This document shows, piece after piece, positions 26,129 through 32,173 of a DNA stretch of 32,268 nt. Positions within the stretch are counted from its first letter, which is position 1. Every line of letters begins with the position of its first letter. The position numbers and the translations under genes are program-made. The notes below the pieces were generated by a model that was not told the DNA's origin, made no database searches, and worked only from the letters and a program-made list of their open reading frames with translations. Origin of the DNA: Porticoccaceae bacterium (GTDB taxonomy: Bacteria > Pseudomonadota > Gammaproteobacteria > Pseudomonadales > Porticoccaceae); the NCBI GenBank assembly GCA_028822155.1, contig JAPKEJ010000029.1, positions 1-32,268 of the forward strand. The letters run 5' to 3'.

Positions 26129-27405
26129 TATTTAAACGATCGATGACAGCGCTATTTTCTTTGTTGATTGCGCCAAATATATCGTCTTCTCTTGCGAATG
26201 AGTACTCAAGTTCAGCGGTTGAGTTGTTGTCGGCTTTTTCTGGTAAGAGCGCATTGCAATATGAGGCAGCTTTCCAGTTTTCTAAAGACACTAGAATTAT
26301 CAGTATTGATATACATGCTGTCGGAATGGAAAACGTTACAGCGCAATATTCTGGGCAGGAGGGCGCTTATCACGAGGTTAACAACATCCTTCGTATCAAG
26401 ACAGCAGACGGGTTTGAGGGTGTTTCCGGTGTTGACACCTATTATCAGGATGGATTCAGCGATGCACACATGCAGGAATTACAAAAAGCAGTCGATGACC
26501 TGATCACCTTTTCATCATTTGATCCAGTTGAGGTTTCCTTGATGCTTAAACGGTCTCGGCCCAACTTGAGTCATGAAGCGCGGGCAAGTATTGATATTGC
26601 ACTGTGGGACCTGGCGGCACGCAGATCGGGCCTACCACTTTATGAGTTGCTCGGAGCAACGCGTAATTCAATGGAGTCGTACGCTAGTCTGCCATTTTAC
26701 AAGTCGCTTCCGGAGTATGTTGCGGCTGTGCGAGAGTACGCAAAACTTGGCTTTACAATTTTTAAATTCCATGTGTGGGGTTCCATCGAAGAAGATCTTC
26801 GTCTGGTAGAGCTGATTCAGCAAACGTTTGCAAATTCGCCATATAGTTTTATGGTCGATCTTGAGAGCGCATACACATTTGAGGAAGCAATCAGACTGGG
26901 AAAACAGATGGATGAAGGTCTATTTTTTTGGTTCGAAGCCCCAATAGCCGACGGGGAATTGGAGCAATACCATCAGCTTAAAAAGAGGCTATCGGTAGCC
27001 ATAATTCCCGCGGGCTACAATATTTATTCTAGGGAGTTTATCCGACAGGGAATCGAGGCGGATGCTTGGGATGCGGGTAGGTTTGATTCAACTGTGGTTG
27101 GTGGTATCTCAGAAGCACTGGAACTACTGATAATAGCGAATGCTGCCAAGATATCCATCGATATCCAAAGCTGGGGGCACACGCTAGCGCAAGTCGTTAA
27201 TCTACACTTGATGCTTGCCAATGAGCGTACTCGATACTTTGAAGCACCTATGCCCAAGAACGTCTTCGAGTTTGGTATGAATAACGGTAACTTGCTCGAT
27301 AACAGTAGGGTGGTCGCGCCTAAATGGCCTGGCCTAGGTATTATTGTTGACTGGGATCATTTAGCGACGGCAGATTTTCACTCTAAAACAACGATAGATC
27401 TGTAA
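26125..27405 (+). CDS. Secreted enolase-superfamily (mandelate racemase/muconate lactonizing-type) protein
   Basis: 426 residues with an N-terminal signal peptide (MTALFSLLIAPNISSSLA). The body follows the enolase superfamily: an N-terminal capping domain to ~150 (ASIDIALWDLAARRSGLPLYELLG), then the barrel with KFHVWG (a K-x-H motif), first metal ligand Asp in MVDLESA, second Glu in WFEAPI, and WGHTLAQ near the C-terminus with the late histidine. The third metal ligand, normally Glu in a GE motif, appears as tyrosine in IPAGYNIY. Export is unusual for this family. It is coupled by ATGA overlap to the Tat flavoprotein, so the pair may act on one substrate in the periplasm. The real reaction is unknown. 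Confidence 0.85.
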   Translation: MIFKRSMTALFSLLIAPNISSSLANEYSSSAVELLSAFSGKSALQYEAAFQFSKDTRIISIDIHAVGMENVTAQYSGQEGAYHEVNNILRIKTADGFEGVSGVDTYYQDGFSDAHMQELQKAVDDLITFSSFDPVEVSLMLKRSRPNLSHEARASIDIALWDLAARRSGLPLYELLGATRNSMESYASLPFYKSLPEYVAAVREYAKLGFTIFKFHVWGSIEEDLRLVELIQQTFANSPYSFMVDLESAYTFEEAIRLGKQMDEGLFFWFEAPIADGELEQYHQLKKRLSVAIIPAGYNIYSREFIRQGIEADAWDAGRFDSTVVGGISEALELLIIANAAKISIDIQSWGHTLAQVVNLHLMLANERTRYFEAPMPKNVFEFGMNNGNLLDNSRVVAPKWPGLGIIVDWDHLATADFHSKTTIDL

Positions 27406-27422
27406 GCACTTCAAACAATTAA

Positions 27423-27473
27423 TTTGACTGGATGGCCTATGCCAATAGGCTCGGGCTTTAGGTGCTATTATTA
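27423..27473 (+). repeat. Repeat-family promoter, orphan copy 3 with hairpin insertion
   Basis: Begins with TTTGACTGGATGGCCT as copy 5 (29.28 kb) does and ends with TATTATTA. About 25 extra bases separate the two ends, including the hairpin GCCTAT-GCCA-ATAGGC (27435-27450). No plus-strand gene follows, only the 3' end of the minus-strand NTF2-like gene. So it is a relic, or a terminator/antisense element between two convergent genes. Confidence 0.5.
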
Positions 27474-27474
27474 T

Positions 27475-27813
27475 TTATAAGGCCCAAATTTCTTCAACTT
27501 TACCGCTATCGTCGATTTTAAAGACTTCGACAAGATCGAGTATGCCGCCATCCTTGTCCGATATATGTAAATAGCAAGTTACATAAGAGCCAAATTCGAC
27601 AACATTCACCAACTCCTGTGTGGCTCCAATTTCAGCCAGCCATCCGAAAATAACATTCTCGGTTTCTATCGGACCGACAGTATCGAATCCCATAGACGGC
27701 ACATGCATCCGATAATCGTCGGTACAGGGAACTTTAGACCATTCCGCATAACCGCCACTCGAGTTGACTTTATAACAACGGATAGCCTCAGCAGCTGCAG
27801 ATAAATCAGACAT
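27475..27813 (-). CDS. NTF2/SnoaL-like small protein
   Basis: 112 residues with the curved-sheet NTF2-like character: a helical start (LSAAAEAIRCYKVNSSGGYAEW), a mid-region VPSMGFDTVGPIETE and a C-terminal set of strands (FGSYVTCYLHI, ILDLVEVFKIDDSGKVEEIW). The last segment, ending in a regulator-like D-x-x-GKV-x-E-I, is typical of SnoaL-like ketosteroid-isomerase-related proteins. Cytoplasmic, with no catalytic assignment possible. A strong site (AGGGGG) precedes the ATG at 27813. The SDR gene lies upstream on the same strand, 155 bp away, so the two may act together on a small organic substrate. Confidence 0.78.
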   Translation of the reverse strand: MSDLSAAAEAIRCYKVNSSGGYAEWSKVPCTDDYRMHVPSMGFDTVGPIETENVIFGWLAEIGATQELVNVVEFGSYVTCYLHISDKDGGILDLVEVFKIDDSGKVEEIWAL

Positions 27814-27968
27814 AATTAATCCCCCTGAGAGTTTAGGTTTTGTTTCATTGCCTTAATATCATGTAATTCAGATAAGCATGCATGATCATAATAAAACTTA
27901 CTAGTTTGTATAATATTGTGCCTAGCGGCGACCAGTTGTCTCATTTATTGTTCGCTAACAGGATAACG

Positions 27969-28745
27969 TCACTCAGTTACATTACCAGAAGTCACAGACA
28001 CACTGTTATCAACGACAATGCGCGTACCATTTACAAACTTTGATTCATCTGAGGCCAAATAGAGCGCTGCATAGGCGATATCATTTGGCTCACCCATTTT
28101 ACTGACCGGTACCTCGGCCATATCTGCGAGTACTTCCTCACCATATTTTGCCAACATTTGCTCGCCAAAACCCGCAACCATCGGTGTGTCGATACCCGAC
28201 GGATGAATCGAATTACATCGCACACCATTTTTACTTTGAGCGCAGTGTACCGCTACCGCTCGGGTATAGGCGTCGATCGCGCCTTTGGCCATGCAATAAG
28301 CAGCAACATAGCTCTCCCCCTGAATTGCGGCCAGTGAACACATGTTGACAATAGCTCCGCCGCCACTTGCGGCCATCGCAGGTATTGCCTTGCGGCAGCC
28401 AAAGAATACACTATCGACATGCACTGACATGATGAACCGGTACTCGTCGGTAGTTTGATTTTCTGGATTACCTACTTTTACTACACCGGCATTATTGACC
28501 AAAATATCGAGTTTGCCATAGCGCTCTACAGTTTCGTCGATCACCTCGCTCCAACGTGACTCATCGCGCACATCCTGGTGCATAAAATGCCCGCCAATTT
28601 CCTTGGCTAGCGCACGGCCCTCTTCGTCGGCAATATCGGTTACGACAACCTGCGCTCCCTCAGCTGCAAATAATCGCGCATCCGCAGCGCCCAATCCCAT
28701 GGCAGCACCGGTTATAATAGCAACCTTGCCCTTAAGTCGATCCAC
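27969..28745 (-). CDS. SDR-family NAD(P)-dependent oxidoreductase
   Basis: Classical short-chain dehydrogenase of 258 residues. The cofactor motif TGAAMGLG near residue 13, VVTDIADEEG (an acidic residue after the second strand favours NAD over NADP), NNAG near 86, catalytic Ser in NMCSLAAIQG and the YCMAK (Y-x-x-x-K) motif near 155 are all present, as is the NSIHPSGIDTPM loop. The C-terminal LYLASDESKFVNGTRIVVD is standard. The start is GTG 28745, with AGAGG six bases upstream. The substrate is unknown; annotated relatives act on steroids, ketones and sugar alcohols. Confidence 0.92.
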   Translation of the reverse strand: MDRLKGKVAIITGAAMGLGAADARLFAAEGAQVVVTDIADEEGRALAKEIGGHFMHQDVRDESRWSEVIDETVERYGKLDILVNNAGVVKVGNPENQTTDEYRFIMSVHVDSVFFGCRKAIPAMAASGGGAIVNMCSLAAIQGESYVAAYCMAKGAIDAYTRAVAVHCAQSKNGVRCNSIHPSGIDTPMVAGFGEQMLAKYGEEVLADMAEVPVSKMGEPNDIAYAALYLASDESKFVNGTRIVVDNSVSVTSGNVTE

Positions 28746-28910
28746 AATACACCTCTCAGATTTTTAGATGGAGCATCCTTTGGAGGATACACATTTACCG
28801 TTTTAAGATTACATCTGTTGTCGCCAACATCCAACTTTCACAACTTATGATAATCGAGCTATACCCTCAAACGTAACATATATTAGTTTCCTTATCTAAA
28901 TTAGTATTCA

Positions 28911-28996
28911 TTTTTATAAGCCTAAAAAACTTCTTATCACCTTAATCTAGCCATGATTTGACTAGATGGACTATTCGACTATGATTAAGCAATCAA
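28911..28996 (+). promoter_or_regulatory. Repeat-family promoter, copy 4, with upstream arm
   Basis: This copy shows the long form: TTTTTATAAGCCT, then CACCTTAATCTAGCC, then TTGACT (28958-28963), a 16-bp spacer AGATGGACTATTCGAC and TATGAT (28980-28985), then TAAGCAATCAAT. The small membrane-protein gene starts 25 bp after the -10, with AGGAG in between. It would drive that gene. Confidence 0.75.
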
Positions 28997-29009
28997 TGAG
29001 GAGAAATTT

Positions 29010-29279
29010 ATGAAAAAGCTCTTTATTATCCCAATGGGCATCTGCTGGCTGTACTTCATGAGTGGGGTAGTTGCCCTTATTGCAATTCATCTATCAATAC
29101 TTGTATCAGTCTTTGTTCCTAACATCCCGTTTATATCCAATGTTTTGACTAACGTACTGGATCTACTAGCAACTCTTGGTGATGCTGGTTTTGTGGGTTT
29201 GACTGCTATTATTGCTCTTGTAGGTCAATATTTTTTGGCTTATCGCTTGTATTTATTTTTTAAAACTAGAGCCTCATAG
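29010..29279 (+). CDS. Small multi-pass membrane protein (89 aa)
   Basis: Hydrophobic nearly throughout: three likely membrane segments at about 5-35, 45-58 and 60-82 (GFVGLTAIIALVGQYFLAY). The short charged end is FKTRAS. I do not recognise it and see no catalytic motif. AGGAG lies 7 bases before the ATG, under repeat promoter copy 4. The next repeat copy begins immediately at its stop, so it forms a compact promoter-gene unit with no terminator visible. Confidence 0.75.
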   Translation: MKKLFIIPMGICWLYFMSGVVALIAIHLSILVSVFVPNIPFISNVLTNVLDLLATLGDAGFVGLTAIIALVGQYFLAYRLYLFFKTRAS

Positions 29280-29326
29280 CCTCGCTTTGACTGGATGGCC
29301 TCTTTGGCTATTATTAAGTAATCAAT
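29280..29326 (+). promoter_or_regulatory. Repeat-family promoter, copy 5
   Basis: TTGACT at 29287-29292, then 16 bp (GGATGGCCTCTTTGGC, containing GCC-TCTTT-GGC) and TATTAT at 29309-29314, followed by TAAGTAATCAAT as in copy 4. It starts right at the stop codon of the preceding gene and lies 37 bp before the GTG of the DUF1330 gene. Confidence 0.72.
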
Positions 29327-29351
29327 AAAGAATCTATAGGAGACGAAGACG

Positions 29352-29654
29352 GTGGCAAAAGGATACTGGATTAATCATGTTGAAGAAATTATCGACCAAG
29401 AAGCATTTGATAGATACGTTACGAAAGTGAATGCTCTTATTGAGCGTGGCGAATTTAAAATGATTGCTATAGGTCCTGTCGCAAAAACTCAAATAGGCGC
29501 AAAAGATATGCAATTCGCCGCGGTAGCCGAGTTTGAGACATTTGAAAAAGCCATGTCCTTTATAAGCCATCCTGATTATGTTGATGCACTTAATGAGCTT
29601 GGCGCTGACGAAATCATCTCCGTAAAAAGGACAAGTTGTGTTGTGAGCGGTTAG
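29352..29654 (+). CDS. DUF1330-family protein
   Basis: 100 residues. The start KGYWINHVEEIIDQEAFDRY and the mid-region FKMIAIGP..KTQIGAKDMQFAAVAEF, then FEKAMSFISHPDYVDAL, fit the DUF1330 ferredoxin-like barrel, which is related to the ABM/EthD dimeric barrels. Cytoplasmic; no known reaction. The start is GTG 29352, with AGGAG at 29338-29342 nine bases upstream. It is preceded by repeat promoter copy 5. Confidence 0.82.
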   Translation: MAKGYWINHVEEIIDQEAFDRYVTKVNALIERGEFKMIAIGPVAKTQIGAKDMQFAAVAEFETFEKAMSFISHPDYVDALNELGADEIISVKRTSCVVSG

Positions 29655-29720
29655 TCACTCTGTAACCAAGTTGAGTGCTGTAAGGCCTTAGGTTTTGGTA
29701 GGTGTTAATCGCGCGCGTTA

Positions 29721-29771
29721 AAGTGTCCGAAAACTCTTTTATAAGCCTCAAGAACTTTTCATCTCGAACTA
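29721..29771 (+). repeat. Upstream arm of the promoter repeat (copy 6, core diverged)
   Basis: AAGTGTCCGA (29721-29730) and TTTTATAAGCCTCAAGAAC TTTTCATCTCGAACTA match the arm before copy 4 and the block at 30415-30502. The TTGACT core is not recognisable; TATGCT at about 29801 could serve as -10 for the SnoaL-like gene that starts at 29853. Confidence 0.5.
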
Positions 29772-29852
29772 AAATATTCAAGTCAAAAAACGTTATTTTT
29801 TATGCTACTGTGCATACTCACGTATTAAAACTTATAACCGAAGGGAACAACA

Positions 29853-30347
29853 ATGACTACAAGTAACCGATCTACTTTAATTAATTCAGTGTTAAGCCTT
29901 GTCCTACTAATGACCGTATCCACGACTGCTTGGTCCGATGGCCATGGTGATCACCAAGCGAAAAAACAGTTAGACGCAACGTCACTAATAAATGCTTTTA
30001 CTGCTAACTTTCTCAAAGTTTTCAACCAAGGCGATGCTGCAAAGATTGCCGCGTTGTATACCGAAGATGCTATTTGGTCAATATCTGGGCTAGCTGAGCC
30101 AGTTTATGGTCGCGCGGCAATCCAGGCTGGCATTGAAAGCAACGCAGGTGACACTGTAGATGGAGCAGCATTAAACGCCGTGGTATATACCTCCCGTGAC
30201 CTAGGCAATGGATATATTATGGCAAACGGCAGCTGGGAACAGCGCGATGCCAAAGGTGCGCGTGTAGACGGCGGCCTTTGGGGTAATTTGTTTCAAGTAG
30301 TAGATGGCGAAGTACTTATGGTTCTCGAGTCAACGAATAGGAATTAA
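29853..30347 (+). CDS. Secreted SnoaL/DUF4440-like protein
   Basis: 164 residues. The signal peptide (LINSVLSLVLLMTVSTTAWS) is followed by DGHGDHQAKK and then an NTF2-fold domain: LINAFTANFLKVFNQGDAAKIAALY opens the helical half, TEDAIWSI, YGRAAIQAGIES and GYIMANGSWEQRD the sheet. Proteins of this pattern (a short helix, A-x-Y-T-x-D-A) are common as periplasmic or extracellular proteins of unknown use. The DGH after cleavage is also seen in the 20926 protein. The start is ATG 29853 with GAAGGGA upstream. A stem-loop follows it at 30368-30402. Confidence 0.85.
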   Translation: MTTSNRSTLINSVLSLVLLMTVSTTAWSDGHGDHQAKKQLDATSLINAFTANFLKVFNQGDAAKIAALYTEDAIWSISGLAEPVYGRAAIQAGIESNAGDTVDGAALNAVVYTSRDLGNGYIMANGSWEQRDAKGARVDGGLWGNLFQVVDGEVLMVLESTNRN

Positions 30348-30367
30348 GTATACTTAAGTAAGATCAG

Positions 30368-30402
30368 CGCGGGCATTGGCGAGATGCAGTTTGCCCGCGT
30401 TT
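30368..30402 (+). terminator. Candidate terminator of the SnoaL-like gene
   Basis: CGCGGGCA (30368-30375) pairs perfectly with TGCCCGCG (30392-30399) across a 16-base loop and is followed by TTTCCC. The stem is strong but the T-run is only three, so rho-independent function is uncertain. Confidence 0.45.
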
Positions 30403-30414
30403 CCCTAAGGGTCA

Positions 30415-30502
30415 AAGTGTCTGATAACGGTGCACATCAATGCGTATAAAAGTCCCTTTTATACGCCTCAAGAGCTTGTCACCTTGATCTAGCCCATCAA
30501 GG
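30415..30502 (+). repeat. Promoter-repeat arm with strong hairpin (copy 6b)
   Basis: AAGTGTCTGA (30415-30424) and the block TTTTATACGCCTCAAGAGCT then TGTCACCTTGATCTAGCCC (30457-30495) match copies 4 and 6. Here the TTTTATA part is also the 3' arm of a perfect 11-bp hairpin, GCGTATAAAAG (30442-30452) with CTTTTATACGC (30456-30466). A second stem CCTTGAT/ATCAAGG surrounds CTAGCCC. No -35/-10 core follows; instead comes the 3' end of the minus-strand HXXEE gene. Confidence 0.55.
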
Positions 30503-30533
30503 ATCGAGTCCATATCATCCGATTCTTTTTTAC

Positions 30534-31064
30534 TTATTTATTGTTTTCTATTTTGTTAATTGCTATGTAGTAAATTAGTGCCAGCACTAAATAAACGCCC
30601 AATACTTGAGCGCCAATCACCTCAAAAAGAGTAAAGTAAGTAATTCCTGCAACAGTGAGAATGAATAATTCTAGATAATTCTTAATGTAGCCTTCTCTAA
30701 ACGCAGCCTTAAATATTAAATAATTAACAGGGAGATAAAGCAGAACTGCTGTTATGGCTCCTGGACTAAAGTCATTAAAATAAAAACTAAAGAAAACATG
30801 GAAAAAAGCATTTACAACCTGAGTTGTCATTAAAAAGAATAAAACTAAGTGGGCGCTGCCTCTATTATCCTTTACTAAATGTATAAAAATAAATATTAAC
30901 AGTTGTGAGATAAGTATGACGAGAACGGCTTCTGTTGGAATAGCGTTATTATCAGAGAAGTAGCTTAATCGCCACTCTCTAAAATTAAAAATTATATGCT
31001 CTTCAAAATGATGGATCGCATATATCAAAGGACCTAGTACGATTAAATTTTTAAACTGCTTCAT
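30534..31064 (-). CDS. HXXEE-domain membrane protein
   Basis: 176 residues, AT-rich coding sequence. The N-terminal IHHFEEH is the H-x-x-E-E metal-binding-like motif of this domain family of small membrane proteins. Four or five hydrophobic segments follow (VLVILISQLLIFIFI, FFLMTTQVVNAFFHVFF, ITAVLLYLPVNYLIF, ending VYLVLALIYYIAI). Function unknown. The start is ATG 31064, with GGGAGAG just upstream. It is the only gene in this right-hand run on the minus strand, and the run's promoter repeats face away from it. Confidence 0.82.
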   Translation of the reverse strand: MKQFKNLIVLGPLIYAIHHFEEHIIFNFREWRLSYFSDNNAIPTEAVLVILISQLLIFIFIHLVKDNRGSAHLVLFFLMTTQVVNAFFHVFFSFYFNDFSPGAITAVLLYLPVNYLIFKAAFREGYIKNYLELFILTVAGITYFTLFEVIGAQVLGVYLVLALIYYIAINKIENNK

Positions 31065-31146
31065 ATTCTCTCCCTTTTTACTCGAGCCATTTACACACCT
31101 CGACTATACAGAATCTTAAAGTCTCCTGATGTATTGTTAGCTAATA

Positions 31147-31200
31147 CCTCGATCTAGCCCTGATTTGACTGTATGGGCTATTCAGTTTTTAATATATGAT
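31147..31200 (+). promoter_or_regulatory. Repeat-family promoter, copy 7
   Basis: CCTCGATCTAGCCCTGATT then TTGACT (31165-31170) and spacer GTATGGGCTATTCAGT match copy 9 almost base for base. The -10 is altered: TTTAAT at 31188-31193 (spacer 17) is the best candidate. It lies 40 bp before the 165-residue gene. Confidence 0.7.
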
Positions 31201-31232
31201 TTTGACTTAAACAACAAAGAAATGGAACTCTA

Positions 31233-31730
31233 ATGCGAAACAACAAAATTTCCCTTCAAGGCTTAGCCCACATCGGAGAGTTTATCGGTGGCATCGCGAT
31301 TATTATCTCCTTAGTTTATCTTGCAATGCAGGTGTCAGACAGTAACCGTTTACTGCGTAGCCAGGCGCATTATAATGCTTTAATGCTGGCACAGGGGCCG
31401 GGAGCCATGATGATCCAAAATCCTGAGTTAAGTACTCTGGTTGTCCGATGTCAAGCTGGCGACGATGACCTTTCGTCTGCAGTGTTAGCACGTTGCAACC
31501 AATACGCTCTAATGGAAATCAATGGATGGGAGTATCTGTATTACCAGCACTTAGACAACTCTATACCCCCTCAATTATGGCTGGGTTCAGATGCGTACTA
31601 CCGAAATGAAATTCAAACTAAAATTGGATATGCAAAATTTTGGAAGGATTACCACATAGCTTATGCAGAGCCATTCCATAGTTATGTGGTCGCTTTATTT
31701 CCTCCGGAAAGTGATATTTCACCTCAATGA
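31233..31730 (+). CDS. Membrane-anchored protein of unknown function (165 aa)
   Basis: One hydrophobic segment near the N-terminus (IGGIAIIISLVYLAMQV, about 15-32), preceded by a short amphipathic start containing GLAHIGEFI and followed by a soluble helical domain: NRLLRSQAHYNALML, CNQYALMEINGWEYLYYQHL, FWKDYHIAYAEPF. The layout is that of a family of marine bacterial single-TM proteins with I-G-E-x-I-G before the helix, which I recognise only as a pattern. The start is ATG 31233 with a weak site (AAAGAAATGGAA). It is under repeat promoter copy 7 and its stop is 7 bp before copy 8. Confidence 0.75.
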   Translation: MRNNKISLQGLAHIGEFIGGIAIIISLVYLAMQVSDSNRLLRSQAHYNALMLAQGPGAMMIQNPELSTLVVRCQAGDDDLSSAVLARCNQYALMEINGWEYLYYQHLDNSIPPQLWLGSDAYYRNEIQTKIGYAKFWKDYHIAYAEPFHSYVVALFPPESDISPQ

Positions 31731-31737
31731 CTTCTGA

Positions 31738-31785
31738 CCTCTTTCTAGTCTTGATTTTACTGGATGGGGTATTCAGTTATGATTA
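31738..31785 (+). promoter_or_regulatory. Repeat-family promoter, copy 8, with no gene behind it
   Basis: CCTCTTTCTAGTCTTGAT, TTTACT (31756-31761), the 16-bp spacer GGATGGGGTATTCAGT and TATGAT (31778-31783), then TA. The next 60 bp hold no start codon with a usable frame, only the ATATAGAT repeat and then promoter copy 9. It looks functional, so its transcript, if any, would read through into the lipoprotein gene or be a short RNA. Confidence 0.68.
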
Positions 31786-31794
31786 TTTCTCTGC

Positions 31795-31829
31795 TTTTTT
31801 TGCGTCGCCCATATAGATATCAGAACTAG
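31795..31829 (+). repeat. ATATAGAT-family repeat, copy 2 (diverged)
   Basis: TTTTTTTGCGTC, then CATATAGATATCAGAACTAG. It matches the 24-base core of copy 1 at about 18 positions. It sits between promoter copies 8 and 9, where a gene would be expected. Confidence 0.55.
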
Positions 31830-31847
31830 ACTCTTTCGGAAGTGGTG

Positions 31848-31902
31848 CCTCGATCTAGCCCTGATTTGACTGGATGGGTTATTCAGTTATGCTTAAGCAA
31901 TT
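31848..31902 (+). promoter_or_regulatory. Repeat-family promoter, copy 9
   Basis: CCTCGATCTAGCCCTGAT, TTGACT (31866-31871), spacer GGATGGGTTATTCAGT, TATGCT (31888-31893), then TAAGCAATTGAG. It is the copy closest to the inferred consensus together with copy 7, and lies 27 bp before the lipoprotein ATG. Confidence 0.72.
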
Positions 31903-31919
31903 GAGAAAGGGAACGGCCA

Positions 31920-32102
31920 ATGAAACGATTACTTTTACTTACAGCGATATTCTTAACGGCTTGCGGTCCGTCTCAAGAAGAGAAAGAAGAGATAGCCATA
32001 ATTGATAAAATAGATCGGCTCGTGGCGGTGGAAAAAGCCAGAGCAGATGCATTGACCAAGACCGAGACTGAAAAAGCGGCAATCAACCCTAAAAAGCCCT
32101 AG
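31920..32102 (+). CDS. Small lipoprotein (60 aa)
   Basis: Signal MKRLLLLTAIFLTAC ends in a clear lipobox (LTAC), so the cysteine at 15 is lipidated and the mature chain is about 46 residues. The rest is charged and helical (EEKEEIAIIDKIDRLVAVEKARADA), likely a coiled-coil-like rod lying in the periplasm, with the C-terminus at INPKKP. The residue after Cys is Gly, which does not suggest inner-membrane retention. The first 29 coding bases are identical to those of the S8 protease at 22309. The ribosome site is AAAGGGA. Confidence 0.75.
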   Translation: MKRLLLLTAIFLTACGPSQEEKEEIAIIDKIDRLVAVEKARADALTKTETEKAAINPKKP

Positions 32103-32140
32103 AGTCGACAACAACCTGCATAGGTGGAATCTTTTCTGCC

Positions 32141-32173
32141 TTTTTTTGTCAGGGATATAGATGCCAGTAATAG
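32141..32173 (+). repeat. ATATAGAT-family repeat, copy 3
   Basis: TTTTTTTGTCAGG then GATATAGATGCCAGTAATAG, only two mismatches in 24 with the copy at 21903-21937, ten kilobases away. It lies 38 bp after the lipoprotein stop. AAGCCTATAAGTTTTC further on resembles the upstream arm of the promoter repeat, suggesting another unit begins beyond the window edge. Confidence 0.65.
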
